DNA of 64,000 bases from Pseudomonas citronellolis (GCF_900112375.1 NZ_FOLS01000002.1:124001-188000), one strand, 5' to 3'. Positions 7,815 through 18,418 are shown, counted from the first letter of the stretch. The notes: generated from the letters alone by a model not told the origin. Numbers and translations: made by a program.

Positions 7815-9101
7815 GCCTTGCCGGGCCACGCCCGGCTTCCGCACTCCGCGGCGCGCGGCGATGGCGCGTAGCAGCAGATAGCAGCCAGCCGCCAGCAGCA
7901 GCGAATCCAGCGCCGGCACCCAGGTCAGGGTGAACGGCCAGAGCACCTGCAATGCCGCCGCCCCTACCCCGCAACCCCAGGCGCCGAAGGCCTCCGGCCG
8001 CCAACGGCGCGGGCTGCGCACGGTGCCCCGCAGATTCAGGTAGTAGTTGCACAGGTACACCCCGCCCACCGGCGGCAGGGCCACGGCCAGCAGCGCCAGG
8101 TAATGCTGCAGGACGTCGCCCAGACCGGCCAGCCCCAGCGCCACACCGACCAGCCCGGTGAACAGCGCCAGGCGCCGGCGCTGCACCTGCGGCGCCACGC
8201 TGGCGCACACCAGGGTCGCCGCGTAGAGGTTGTAGGCGTTGGTCGACCAGGCCGAGAGCAGGATGATCAGCATCGCCGGCAGGCCCAGGCCGAGGGCGAG
8301 CATGATCGCCACCAGTTGCCGCTCCCCGGTGGCCAGGCTGGGCAGCCCGGCCAGCGTCAGCACCAGCGGGAAGCCCAGGCCGAAGGCGCAGAACACCGCC
8401 GCCAGCGCGCGGCCGGGCGACAGGGCGTGGCGGCAGATGTCCGGCAGCAGGATGCAGCCGATGACCACGCCGCCTACTACCAGCGACATGCCCTGCAGCA
8501 CCGAGTAATCCCCGGCGCCACCGCCCGCGGGCGGCATGCCGTGGCCTTTCAGCGCCACCCAGCAGGCCCACAGCACCAGGCCCAGCTTCAGCGGCGTGGC
8601 CAGTTGCGACAGCCGGTCCAGGGCGCGGAAGCCGACCAGGTTGGTGAGCAGCATCAGCAGGCAGCCGGCCAGGCTCCAGCCCAGCGCCGGCACGCCGGCC
8701 AGGAAGGCCGGCGCGGCCGCCGCCATGGCCTGGCCGAACAGGCCGGCGACCACGCCGAACCAGCCCAGCAGCGCCAGCGACAGCACCAGGTTGACGCAGC
8801 GCCCGCCCACGGCACCGAAGGCGTCGAGGATCAGCATGTAGGTGCTCAGCCGCGAACGCGCCCCGGCGTAGGCGGCGGGCAGCGCCAGCAGCAGGAGCAC
8901 CGCGCCGCCGCCCAGGCAGGCCAGCAGCGCCTGCTGCCGGCCCAGGGCGTGGGCCAGTTCGGCGCCAGTGACGAAGCACGGCAGGGCGATCAGCGCGCCC
9001 ATCAGGATCAGGCCGAGGCGCCAGGCGCCCAGGCCTTCGCCGTGTGGCAGGGCGCAGGTGGCAGGGTCGCCGTCGGGCTGCGCGTCAGGTAGGTCGTTCA
9101 T
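7794..9101 (-). CDS. Cytosine/purine permease-family transporter (NCS1, CodB-like)
   Basis: A 435-residue integral membrane protein with about 12 hydrophobic segments and NCS1 character (WRLGLILMGALIALPCFVTGAELAHALG near the N-terminus; SAWSTNAYNLYAATLVCASV in the middle). NCS1 carriers import nucleobases, hydantoins or allantoin with H+ or Na+. Its start overlaps the stop of the DUF917 gene by ATGA, so it is the last gene of a translationally coupled operon with the hydantoinase-like protein. That context favours a hydantoin-like or cyclic ureide substrate, which is inference. Confidence 0.85.
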   Translation of the reverse strand: MNDLPDAQPDGDPATCALPHGEGLGAWRLGLILMGALIALPCFVTGAELAHALGRQQALLACLGGGAVLLLLALPAAYAGARSRLSTYMLILDAFGAVGGRCVNLVLSLALLGWFGVVAGLFGQAMAAAAPAFLAGVPALGWSLAGCLLMLLTNLVGFRALDRLSQLATPLKLGLVLWACWVALKGHGMPPAGGGAGDYSVLQGMSLVVGGVVIGCILLPDICRHALSPGRALAAVFCAFGLGFPLVLTLAGLPSLATGERQLVAIMLALGLGLPAMLIILLSAWSTNAYNLYAATLVCASVAPQVQRRRLALFTGLVGVALGLAGLGDVLQHYLALLAVALPPVGGVYLCNYYLNLRGTVRSPRRWRPEAFGAWGCGVGAAALQVLWPFTLTWVPALDSLLLAAGCYLLLRAIAARRGVRKPGVARQGSRALLP

Positions 9102-10210
9102 GCCGGCGCCCTCCCCTGGTCATCGGCCAGGAAGGAGCGCCACGGCGAGTCCAGGCCGAAGCGCGCCGGGCCCACCACCGCCAGCGCCGCCTCGCTGAGC
9201 AGGCACGGCGGCGCGGCGTAGGCCAGCAGGCGCACGCGCATGCCGTAGCGCAGGTTCTCGGCGGTCAGCGGTTCGGCGCTCTCGCTGTCCAGCAGGCACA
9301 GCAGGTCGGGCACCACCGCCAGCACGCGCTCGCCCTGGCGGGCGCGGAGGAACTCGTTCTGGATGTCGATGAGCACCGCTTCGCCGCTGCCGCTGGCCGG
9401 CTCCAGCAACACCTGGCCCCAGTGGAAGCCGTCGCGGGTCTCGTGGCGCACGTCGGCGACCTTGCCGTCGAACAGCTCGCGGGCGCGGCGCCCCGGCTCC
9501 AGGCCGTCGAGGAAGCGCACCAGCCCGGCCACCGGGTCGGCGCTGCCGGCGCGCGCCTCGCGGATGTGGCGGCCGATGCGCAGGGCCTGGGTGATGCTGC
9601 CCGCTACCGCGAAGCGCTTCGCCTGGGCCCCGCTCAGCGGATAGAGCACGCCGTACAGGCTGCCGCCCAGGCTCGCGGCCAGGGCCCGGACCATGAGTTC
9701 CAGGCTCGGGTTGTCGACCGCGCTCAGGCGCGCCAGGTTGCCCAGGTCATCGCTGAACAGGGCCGGCGAAGCGCTGCAGCCGTGGATGCCGAAGGTGGTC
9801 ATGTCGATGTGCGGGAAGGCCCGGCCGATGCCGTCGGCATCCACCAGCGGCAGGCCACTCAGGGCCGCGGCGGCCAGCGGCAGCATGGCATTGGCGCCGC
9901 CGACCTCGGCGCAGATCAGCGCGTCTATCGGCCGCGCGTAGAACGCCTCGGCCTGCTGCAGCAGGTGCCGCAGGGCGGCCTCGCTGAGCAGGTGTTCGAC
10001 CAGCACGGTGGGCGCGCCTATCCCGGCGACGCTGACCACGAAGGCCTCGTCGGCGAGCTCGGCCAGCGGCATCAGGCGCGGCTGCAGGCCACGCTGCAGC
10101 TGGCGACGCAGGAACAGCTCGCCGACATGGGGGTCGCCCCCGCCGCCGGTGCCCAGCAGCACGGCGCCGCGCGCCAGGTCCTGGCTGGAGATGGTATCGA
10201 AGCAAGGCAT
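9098..10210 (-). CDS. DUF917 family protein
   Basis: A 370-residue cytoplasmic protein of the DUF917 family (some members are linked to S-methyl thiohydantoin desulfurisation). The hallmark is the Gly-rich N-terminal AVLLGTGGGGDPHVGELFL, with GGANAMLPLAAAALSGLPLVDADG at about 145-170. DUF917 proteins are commonly encoded next to hydantoinase/oxoprolinase-type genes, as here (21 bases downstream of one). The start is supported by AGAGGA upstream. The likely job is handling of a five-membered ring imide or its product; chemistry unproven. Confidence 0.8.
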   Translation of the reverse strand: MPCFDTISSQDLARGAVLLGTGGGGDPHVGELFLRRQLQRGLQPRLMPLAELADEAFVVSVAGIGAPTVLVEHLLSEAALRHLLQQAEAFYARPIDALICAEVGGANAMLPLAAAALSGLPLVDADGIGRAFPHIDMTTFGIHGCSASPALFSDDLGNLARLSAVDNPSLELMVRALAASLGGSLYGVLYPLSGAQAKRFAVAGSITQALRIGRHIREARAGSADPVAGLVRFLDGLEPGRRARELFDGKVADVRHETRDGFHWGQVLLEPASGSGEAVLIDIQNEFLRARQGERVLAVVPDLLCLLDSESAEPLTAENLRYGMRVRLLAYAAPPCLLSEAALAVVGPARFGLDSPWRSFLADDQGRAPA

Positions 10211-10231
10211 GCTCGGGTCCTCTTCGGGAGT

Positions 10232-11818
10232 TCAGTGGGCGGCGGCCAGGGCCAGATCGCCGACGGCGCGGACCTGCACGCGGGTGGCACCGGCGCGCAG
10301 GTGCGTCATGGGCAGTTCGTTCAGTTCCACGACGCCGACGCTGGCAGGCTCGGCGCCAGCCTCCACGGTGGCGTCGATGGCCTCCTGGCGGGCCTGGCGC
10401 AGCACGCTTTCGCGGTTGCCCGGGTGCATCTCGAACAAGCGGTCGACACGCCCGCTGACCTGGGCGATGGCCGCGCCGATGGCGTTGGCCACCTCCGCGC
10501 GGGCCGGGCGCAGCACCTGCGCGGCGCCCTGCAGGTGCATGGGCAGGAGGATGCTGCCGCCACCCACCAGCACCACCGGCAAGGGCGCGCTGCTGGTGCG
10601 CATGCGCTCCAGGGCGTGCTCCAGTGTCCCGCGGATGGCGGCCATGGCCTGTTCCACCTGGGCCGGTTCGAGATCGACGAGGCGCCGCGGGTCGCCGATG
10701 CCCTGCAGGCCGTGGGCAGCCACGGCGATGTCGGTCGCGCACAGCGCGTCGCCGCCGAACATCCGGGCCCGCTGGCGCAAGTGCAGGCCCAGGGACTCGG
10801 GGCCGAGCACCGGCCCATCCTCCGCCAGACGCACCAGGGTGCCGCCGCCGAGGGCGACGGACAGGGTGTCGGGCATGCGCAGGTTGCAACGCACCCCGCC
10901 CAGCTCCAGGGGGCCGGCGGTCTGCCGCGGGAAGCCCTGGACCAGCGCGCCGATGTCGCTGGTGGTGCCGCCGATGTCCAGCACCAGGGCGTCCTCGACG
11001 CCGGTGAGAAAGGCCGCGCCGCGCAGGCTGTTGGTCGGCCCCGCGGCGCAGGTGAGGATCGGGAAGCGCGTGGCCATCGACGGGGTGATCAGGGTGCCGT
11101 CGTTCTGGCTGATGAACAGCGGCGCGTTCAGCTGCAGGCGGCGGAAGGCCCGCATCAGGTCGCCGACCACCCGCTGCGCCAGCGGCTGCAGGCTGGCGTT
11201 GACGATAGCCGCGTTCTCCCGCTCCAGCAGGCCGATGCCGCCGACATCCGAAGACAGCGTCAGGTGCACCGCGTCACCCAAGACCTTCCGCAGCACCGCC
11301 GCCGCTTCCTGCTCGATGTCCGGGCGCAGCGGGGCGAAGGTGGTGGACAGCACCAGCGCCTCGGCGCCGCGCTGGCGGATCGATGCGCCGATCCGTTCGA
11401 GCTGGCGCACATCCAGCGCGCTGTAGGTGCGGCCGTTGAACAGCGCGCCGCCGTCGGCCAGGAAGACCTGCCCATCGATCGCCTCGCACAGCTCCGCCGG
11501 CCAGCCCAGCAGCGGCGGCACGCCGTCGCCGCGCGGCAGCGCCAGGCGCACCACCGCGACCCGCGCCAGGTGCCGGCGTTCGAGGAAGGCGTTGAGCAGT
11601 TGGGTGGTACCCAGCATCACCGCGGCTACCGCCGCCGGCTCCACCGCCGCCTCGCGCAGCAGTTCGTCGACCGCCGCCGCCACGCCGTCGCCGACCGCCG
11701 CGGTGGTGGGGCGCTTCAGGGCGCAGAGCACTTCGCGGCCGCGCATCAGCACGGCGTCGGTATTGGTGCCGCCGACATCGATGCCGATGCGCAGCGCAGG
11801 GGTGTCCTTGCGGACCAT
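10232..11818 (-). CDS. Hydantoinase/oxoprolinase (HyuA-like) family protein
   Basis: A 528-residue protein with the N-terminal ASKHA-type nucleotide-binding motif RIGIDVGGTNTDAVLM and a second phosphate loop VLDIGGTTSDIGAL around residue 275-290. Members open cyclic amides (hydantoins, 5-oxoproline) with ATP. No HyuB-type partner is encoded beside it; a DUF917 protein takes that place. The start ATG 11818 follows GAGGAGA; a start 15 bases upstream would lie in that ribosome site. It sits 11 bases after the outer-membrane protein gene. Confidence 0.87.
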   Translation of the reverse strand: MVRKDTPALRIGIDVGGTNTDAVLMRGREVLCALKRPTTAAVGDGVAAAVDELLREAAVEPAAVAAVMLGTTQLLNAFLERRHLARVAVVRLALPRGDGVPPLLGWPAELCEAIDGQVFLADGGALFNGRTYSALDVRQLERIGASIRQRGAEALVLSTTFAPLRPDIEQEAAAVLRKVLGDAVHLTLSSDVGGIGLLERENAAIVNASLQPLAQRVVGDLMRAFRRLQLNAPLFISQNDGTLITPSMATRFPILTCAAGPTNSLRGAAFLTGVEDALVLDIGGTTSDIGALVQGFPRQTAGPLELGGVRCNLRMPDTLSVALGGGTLVRLAEDGPVLGPESLGLHLRQRARMFGGDALCATDIAVAAHGLQGIGDPRRLVDLEPAQVEQAMAAIRGTLEHALERMRTSSAPLPVVLVGGGSILLPMHLQGAAQVLRPARAEVANAIGAAIAQVSGRVDRLFEMHPGNRESVLRQARQEAIDATVEAGAEPASVGVVELNELPMTHLRAGATRVQVRAVGDLALAAAH

Positions 11819-11829
11819 GGGCTCTCTCC

Positions 11830-12774
11830 TCAAAGCGAACGTGACCAGACGACGTAGGCGGTATTGGCCGCCAGCGAATTGCGCGTGCTCAGCGGCGCCA
11901 GCGCCTTGAACTTCAGCGAGCCGGCGGCGCGCGGCAGGTCGTAGGCCAGCACCGGCCCCAGCGCGGTGGCGCGGTAGCGCCGGCCGTCCGGCTCGACGCG
12001 CGCGCCGTGCTGGCGGTCATCATCGAGCTGGCGCGCGTGGTAGCCGGCCAGGCCCAGCTGCCAGCGGCCGATGCGCTGGCCGACGGCGAAGTTGAGGTTG
12101 GCCACGGTGCCGCTTTCGTAGTCGGTGGCGCGGTTCCGGGAAGCGACGTTGACGAAGGCGTGCAGGCTCAGCTCCAGGCCCTCGCCCAGGGCGTTCGGCC
12201 CGCCGAGGTAGGTGAGCGCGGCGTTGGGCACGAAGAAGTAGACGTTGCGCCCGGAGGTGTAGAGGTCCGAGGTGTTGTAGCGGCCGCTGGGGAACACCAT
12301 CGAGTACGCCAGCTTGAGCGTCGCCCCGGTGGGCCGCTGGCCGGGGGCGGCGTCGCCCAGGTAGCGGCTCCACATCAGCAGGTCCGCGTAGAGGTCGCCG
12401 AAGCCCTGGTAGTGCTGGGCCTCGCCGTTCAGCTCCATGCGCCCGCCGTTGACGCTGCCCTGCAGGCTGGAGGCCAGGGTGCCGCCGAAGACCTGCCCGG
12501 GGTAGACGTAGAGCAGGCCCAGGGCGGCCACCTGGGACGCCATGCGGCCTTCGAGCGCCGGGTCGCGCCCGCCGTCGTTGCCATGGAAGCGATCGCCGCT
12601 GGCGTAGCCGAGCACCAGCCCGCCATACAGACCGGAGGTGGCCGGCAGCAGCGCCGCCCCCAGGTCGGTGCCGCCCACCGGCCCGCCGTAGCTGGCCCCC
12701 TCGGCGGCGAATGCGCAGGCCAGGGGCAGCGCCGCCTGGCCAAGGAGTACCGCGGTCGTTCTTCGAAGGTTCAT
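11830..12774 (-). CDS. SphA/phenol MetA-type outer membrane protein
   Basis: A 314-residue protein with a signal peptide (MNLRRTTAVLLGQAALPLACAFAAEG) and alternating beta-strand pattern ending in an aromatic-containing strand (AYVVWSRSL). It resembles the outer-membrane 'phenol MetA degradation' group often encoded in aromatic or xenobiotic catabolic operons and thought to aid uptake of hydrophobic substrates. ATG 12774 is preceded by GGAGG. It is the first gene of a four-gene operon with the hydantoinase-like, DUF917 and permease genes. A paralogue lies at 49539-50408. Confidence 0.75.
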   Translation of the reverse strand: MNLRRTTAVLLGQAALPLACAFAAEGASYGGPVGGTDLGAALLPATSGLYGGLVLGYASGDRFHGNDGGRDPALEGRMASQVAALGLLYVYPGQVFGGTLASSLQGSVNGGRMELNGEAQHYQGFGDLYADLLMWSRYLGDAAPGQRPTGATLKLAYSMVFPSGRYNTSDLYTSGRNVYFFVPNAALTYLGGPNALGEGLELSLHAFVNVASRNRATDYESGTVANLNFAVGQRIGRWQLGLAGYHARQLDDDRQHGARVEPDGRRYRATALGPVLAYDLPRAAGSLKFKALAPLSTRNSLAANTAYVVWSRSL

Positions 12775-13155
12775 TGCACGCCTCCTGCGCCCTGCCGGCT
12801 GAGCCATCGCGGCTCACGGCCTGGCGAAGCCTGCGGCCTCGCGGGCCGCGGATTGTCGTTGTCATGGGCTTAGCGCGCGGCGCAGTGCCACCGCTGCCTG
12901 CCGGGCGCAGTATGCGAAGGCCCGGACGGCGCGAGCCGTCCCGGGATGAGGGAAGGTGGCGGGTAAATCGGGGGAGCGCTGCCCCCCGTCGCTACGGCGC
13001 TGGCGGGAGTGGCCTGGACGGCGTCCTGGCGTTCGGCCGCGCGGGATATGCGGACGCAGCCCACGGAGGAACCTGGGGGAAGCAGCCGATCCCCCGGCGA
13101 AGGATCGAGGCCGCGCCCCGGTTTCCGTTCCTGCAGGCCGGAACGGCGCCCTGGC
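12775..13155. other. Intergenic region upstream of the hydantoin-type operon
   Basis: 381 bases with no supportable gene. It must hold the promoter of the minus-strand operon that begins at 12774. It contains GGTAAATCGGGGGAG (12962-12976), shared with the upstream region of the LAL regulator, and a small hairpin CGATCC/GGATCG (13087-13107) just after that regulator's stop codon. Confidence 0.6.
12962..12976. promoter_or_regulatory. Candidate LAL-regulator site, copy 1
   Basis: GGTAAATCGGGGGAG, about 190 bases upstream of the operon start. A near-identical block with one extra base lies at 16073-16088 upstream of the regulator gene. MalT-type regulators bind G-rich GGGGA-containing sites, which makes this a plausible target; binding is inferred. 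Confidence 0.4.
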
Positions 13156-15813
13156 TCAGGGCAGGATGGCCCGGCGCCGCGCCATGGCCAGCGCCTCCCG
13201 GCGCCGGTGCACGCCCAGCTTGGCGTAGACCGACTTCAGGTGCTGCTTGACCGTCTCCGGGGAAATCCCCAGTTCGCGGGCGATGACCTTGGTGGTGCGG
13301 CCGCCGGCCAGGCCCATCAGCGCATCCAGTTCGCGCCGGGTGAACAGGGCCTGGGCATCCAGGCGCGCGCGGAAGTGCCTTTCCCAGAGTTCGATGCAGC
13401 GCGCGATCAACTGCGCCTGGGCGTGGCCCTGGCGCCTCGACATCTCGCGCAGGTGGGTGATCACCTCGGCGCCCGCTTCGATGAAGCTCTGTACCGCGCC
13501 GCCCTGGCCGAGCAATTCCAGCGCCTCGTCGAGCACCGCCGTGGGCTGGCCGGGCAGTTCGCCGGCCAGCAGCGCGTGGGCCTTGAGCGCCAGGGCGCGG
13601 CCGACGCCGGAACGGTTGCGCCTATCGCGGGCCAGGCGCTCGAAGGCCTCCGCCGTCAGCAGCGCCGCCGCCATCTGCCCCTGGGCGGCCTGCAGCCAGT
13701 AGTGGGCCTGGGCGATGGCGACCAGCTCGGCCCAGAACAGCGGGCGCCCGTCCAGGATCTCCTGCCAGAGCTTCGCCAGGTTGATCTCCAGCGCCAGTTC
13801 CAGGCCGGCCTCCACCTCGCCCTGGCGCAGACGCAGCTCCACCAGGGTCGCGGCCACCGCGCGGCGCAGCGGGTATTCCAGGGCCCGCCCGGCCCAGGCC
13901 GCCTCCAGGCTGGCCATGGCCTGGGCGCTGTCGCCGAGGAAGTAGGCCGCCCGCGCCGCGCCGATCAGGCCACGCTCCCAGGCCTCGGCCATGGCGTTGC
14001 CCAGGCGCGAGGCGCAGTGCGCGAACGCCTGCCGCGCCTGCTCCAGCTCGCCACGCACGTAGTGGACATGGCCGAGCAGCGCATGCACCAGGTGGAAGAG
14101 CACCCGCGCCTGTGGCGAGGCCAGCGGCCCGTCCTTGGCCAGCAGGAAGGTCACCGCCTGCAGCACCTCGTCGAAGCGCGCCTGGGCGCTGTCGCTCAGG
14201 GCCCGGTAGACCAGCGACCAGGGCTGGTTCTCGCGGAAGCCCTCGCCGCGGTTGACCTCGATGAACTCCTCCAGGCGCAGGCGCGCTTCGTCTATGCTGC
14301 CGTAGCGCAGCAGCAGCATGATTTCGCTCGGCAGCACCAGGCACAGGTAGCGCGGGTCCTCGAAGAAGCGCGCGCGGGCATCGGCCATGGCCCGCGCCAC
14401 CACCTCGCGGGAGGCGCCGTCGCCGGCCCGCTGCACGCAGCCGATGAGCATCATCGCGCGCACGTAGAGCAGGTCGGTGCGCGTCTCCGCGTCTTCCGCC
14501 GATGAGGTCACGCCGCCGTAGGCGGCCTCCAGCCGCGACAGGTCGAGGCTGTCCTGCAGCGTCTCGCCGCTGAGCATGTGCAGGCAGATGAGCATCAGGC
14601 GCAGGCGCGGCTCGCGGCGCACCAGGGTCAGCGGCAGCAGTTCGAGCAGCGCCCGCGTGCGCGCCGTCCCCTCGCTGACCAGCAGGCGCACCGCGCCGGC
14701 TTCCAGGATGATCGACACGGCCTGGTAGTAGAGCCCCCCTTGCGAGGCGTGCTCGACGGCGCGGAACACCTGCTGGCGCTGGGCATGGAAGTCGGCCGCG
14801 CGCCCCTGCAGCAGGGCGAAGCGGTCCGGCTCGCGGCTTTCCAGGCGGCCGAGGAGGAATTCGCGCAGCAGCGGATGCAGGCGCACCCGCAGCGGCTGCT
14901 CGGGCACCACGATGGGCGCCAGGCGCGCGGCCTCGCGCAGCCAGTGCTCGGCGTCGTCGCGCCCGCGCAGGGCATTGGCGCTGGGCACGTCCACGCTGTC
15001 GAGGATGCTGCAGTCGAGCAGGAACCCGCTCAGCTCCACAGGCAGGCTGGCGAACACCTCCTCGGCGAGGTAATCGAAGATGCCGCCCAGCGAGGCGTAC
15101 GGGTCGGTCTCCGGCGGCGCCTGGCCGTCGAGGTTGCCGTTGCAGCGCAAGCGCAGCAGTTGCAGGGCGAAGGGCCAGCCCTCGGTGTAGTTCGCCCAGT
15201 AGCGGGCGCGCGTCTCGCCCAGCTGCGCGCCGAGCAGTTGCTGCGTCTCCTCTTCGGTGAACCGCAGGTTGTCGGCCTCGACGACGCGTAGCAGCCCGGC
15301 CAGTTGCAGTTGCGTGAGCGGCAGCGCCGGTTGCCGCCGGCTGCCCAGCAGCAGGCGGCAACCCGAAGGCAGGCGCCGGGCCAGGTCCTCCAGCAACCGC
15401 TCGACTTCGAGGTCCAGGGCCAGGTCCAGCTGGTCGACGAACAGGTTGCAATTGCGCGGGCAGGCTTCGAGCAGGCCGAGCAGCGCGCCGAGGCCGGCAT
15501 CCTCCGCCGGGCCCAGCCCGCCCTGGTGCAGGCACTGCAGCAGGCTTTCGAGGAACAGTTCCGGCCGGCAGTCGCTCTCGCCGCAGTTCACCCAGAAGGT
15601 GTACTCGCCCCGCTCGGCCAGCAGCCGCTCGACCTGCGCCAGCAGGGTCGTCTTGCCGAAGCCCGCCGGGGCGCAGACCAGCACCAGGCGGGCGTCCCTC
15701 GGGGCGGCGCCGAGCAGCGCGTCGAACAGGCGCTGGCGGAGGAGTGAATCACTGATGTCGACGATCGGGGCGAAACGGCCATCGGCCAACGTACTCATGC
15801 TTGCAGTTCCCAT
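13156..15813 (-). CDS. MalT-like LuxR family (LAL) ATP-dependent regulator
   Basis: An 885-residue regulator with the LAL layout: N-terminal NTPase with Walker A CAPAGFGKTTLL and a FVDQLDLAL Walker B-like segment, a long helical TPR-type central region, and a C-terminal LuxR helix-turn-helix (FTRRELDALMGLAGG, ISPETVKQHLKSVYAKLGVHRR). Such proteins activate catabolic operons when ATP and an inducer bind. ATG 15813 was chosen because CTGGAG precedes it at good spacing; a longer start at 15927 is possible but has no good ribosome site. It lies just upstream, on the same strand, of the hydantoin-type operon, its likely target. Confidence 0.88.
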   Translation of the reverse strand: MGTASMSTLADGRFAPIVDISDSLLRQRLFDALLGAAPRDARLVLVCAPAGFGKTTLLAQVERLLAERGEYTFWVNCGESDCRPELFLESLLQCLHQGGLGPAEDAGLGALLGLLEACPRNCNLFVDQLDLALDLEVERLLEDLARRLPSGCRLLLGSRRQPALPLTQLQLAGLLRVVEADNLRFTEEETQQLLGAQLGETRARYWANYTEGWPFALQLLRLRCNGNLDGQAPPETDPYASLGGIFDYLAEEVFASLPVELSGFLLDCSILDSVDVPSANALRGRDDAEHWLREAARLAPIVVPEQPLRVRLHPLLREFLLGRLESREPDRFALLQGRAADFHAQRQQVFRAVEHASQGGLYYQAVSIILEAGAVRLLVSEGTARTRALLELLPLTLVRREPRLRLMLICLHMLSGETLQDSLDLSRLEAAYGGVTSSAEDAETRTDLLYVRAMMLIGCVQRAGDGASREVVARAMADARARFFEDPRYLCLVLPSEIMLLLRYGSIDEARLRLEEFIEVNRGEGFRENQPWSLVYRALSDSAQARFDEVLQAVTFLLAKDGPLASPQARVLFHLVHALLGHVHYVRGELEQARQAFAHCASRLGNAMAEAWERGLIGAARAAYFLGDSAQAMASLEAAWAGRALEYPLRRAVAATLVELRLRQGEVEAGLELALEINLAKLWQEILDGRPLFWAELVAIAQAHYWLQAAQGQMAAALLTAEAFERLARDRRNRSGVGRALALKAHALLAGELPGQPTAVLDEALELLGQGGAVQSFIEAGAEVITHLREMSRRQGHAQAQLIARCIELWERHFRARLDAQALFTRRELDALMGLAGGRTTKVIARELGISPETVKQHLKSVYAKLGVHRRREALAMARRRAILP

Positions 15814-16390
15814 ACGTTCTCCAGGTGGCGCCGGCGCCCCGGGCATGGCGCGGATCACCGGCGGTGGTGCGGGCGGCCGGAAAGGGTTGTCTCCGTTGGT
15901 CGAGTGGGTATTGCGTATCTTTCGCATCCAGACACTAGCCAGGATGCGCTACGCACAGGTGGACCCGGCCGGCCGCCAGGGGATCGAGTCCTGTCGCGTG
16001 TCTGCACGGACCTGGCGGCCTTCCTGCCGCCTTCCGGCACGGCAGTATGGGAAGCTGCCGGCTACGGACAGCGGTAAAAACGGGGGAGTGCCTAACCGCA
16101 AATGGGGGATGGCGACGGTCATTGGCAGCACCAAGACGAAGCATTGAGAAATGCCCGCGCAAGTCAGCCATCCACGTCCGCAAGCAACGAAGGATTTGGC
16201 TTTGTATTGCGTAGGTAATCGACCAATCTGGCGCAGCCCCATCGACATCGCCGGGACGACCCAGGTCAAGAAATCGGCGCCGCCGGCACGCTAGGCTGCG
16301 CGCCACCCAACAGGCCACCGTCCGCCAGGCCGGCTAGGCTGAGAACATGCGCCCGCCCCACCCGGGCGCCCGCCCTTGCGAGGATTCCCC
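15814..16390. other. Gene-free region upstream of the LAL regulator and PilU-like gene
   Basis: 577 bases between divergent genes, with no supportable coding sequence and visibly lower GC than the flanks around 16070-16210. It holds the second copy of the G-rich block (16073-16088) and another GGGGGAT at 16104-16110, 22 bases on. Confidence 0.6.
16073..16110. promoter_or_regulatory. Candidate LAL-regulator sites, copies 2 and 3
   Basis: GGTAAAAACGGGGGAG at 16073-16088 matches the block at 12962-12976. A second core GGGGGAT begins 22 bases after the first core, about two helical turns, as expected for tandem MalT-type boxes. Autoregulation of the LAL gene would fit. Confidence 0.4.
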
Positions 16391-17515
<1,125 letters not shown>

Positions 17516-17620
17516 GCCCTGCCCTCCGCCAGCCATCGCCGGCCCTGCCGGCGCAATCGCGGATAAAATCCGCTCCTACGGTATTCCGTGCCTCACTGGG
17601 CGTAGGGCACAGCGCCTTTC

Positions 17621-17687
17621 GTAGGAGCGAGCTTGCTCGCGAACAGAGTCCGCAGCGGGGTTCATTCGCGAGCAAGCTCGCTCCTAC
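17621..17687. repeat. REPIN (inverted REP pair), 67 bases
   Basis: GTAGGAGCGAGCTTGCTCGC and its reverse complement separated by a short spacer, giving a long hairpin. A copy with one spacer difference lies at 18415-18481, so the GNAT gene is bracketed by two REPINs. A third 67-base copy is at 28923-28989. Confidence 0.88.
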
Positions 17688-17854
17688 GAAGAGCAGCTCG
17701 GCGCAGCGGGCAAAGTAGTTGCTCCTACGGGGATCGAGCCAAACGCCGCGTGCTCCCTGCCCCGCTCAAGAAACATCCACACGTATATCCGCCGCGGCGG
17801 GGAACCCCGCGGTTGCTAGGCTTCCCGGCTCACCTACGCCCCAGGAGGTAGCCG

Positions 17855-18418
17855 ATGAACTTCACCCAAGGCCTTCAGAGCGCCCGCTTGCAGTTACGCC
17901 CCCTGTGCCTGGACGACGCCGACGCCTTGTTCTCGATGATGTCCGACCCGCAGGTGATGCGCTATTGGAACACCCCGCCCTGGACCGAGCCGGAGCAAGC
18001 CGTGCATGGCATCCGTCGGGACATGGAGGCATTCGCCAGGGGGGAATATCTGACCTTGGCCATCACCCGCCGCCATGAGACCGAACTCATCGGCACCTGC
18101 ACGCTGTTCGACATCGCCGAGACGTCAAGAAGAGCCGAGCTGGGCTACTGCCTGGCCAGCGCCGCGCAAGGCCAGGGCCTCATGAACGAGGCCCTGCGCA
18201 GCCTGCTCGACTACGCCTTCGGCGACCTGCGCCTGAACCGCCTGGAGGCGGACATCGACCCGCGTAACCTGGCCTCCGCCGCCACCCTGGAACGCCTGGG
18301 CTTCCGCCACGAGGGCCTGCTGCGGCAGCGCTGGATGGTCGCCGGCGAAGTATCGGACTCGGCACTCTATGGGCTGCTCGCCGAGGATTGGGCCCAAGGC
18401 CGGCACGGCTTTTCGTAG
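17855..18418 (+). CDS. GNAT family N-acetyltransferase (RimJ/RimL-like)
   Basis: A 187-residue acetyltransferase of the RimJ/RimL type: RLQLRPLCLDDADALFSMMSDPQVMRYW at the N-terminus, GYCLASAAQGQGLMNEALRSLLDYAF as the acetyl-CoA pyrophosphate loop, and NLASAATLERLGFRHEGLLRQRW near the end. It would acetylate a protein N-terminus, amino acid or small amine in the cytoplasm. Oddity: the stop codon TAG lies in the first bases of a REPIN (GTAGGAGC), so that element defines the C-terminus. Substrate unknown. Confidence 0.88.
   Translation: MNFTQGLQSARLQLRPLCLDDADALFSMMSDPQVMRYWNTPPWTEPEQAVHGIRRDMEAFARGEYLTLAITRRHETELIGTCTLFDIAETSRRAELGYCLASAAQGQGLMNEALRSLLDYAFGDLRLNRLEADIDPRNLASAATLERLGFRHEGLLRQRWMVAGEVSDSALYGLLAEDWAQGRHGFS

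Noticed and set aside
9044..11857. Open frame of over 900 codons on the plus strand
   Set aside because: Antisense shadow of the DUF917 and hydantoinase-like genes, with low-complexity Gln/Ala/Arg-rich translation.
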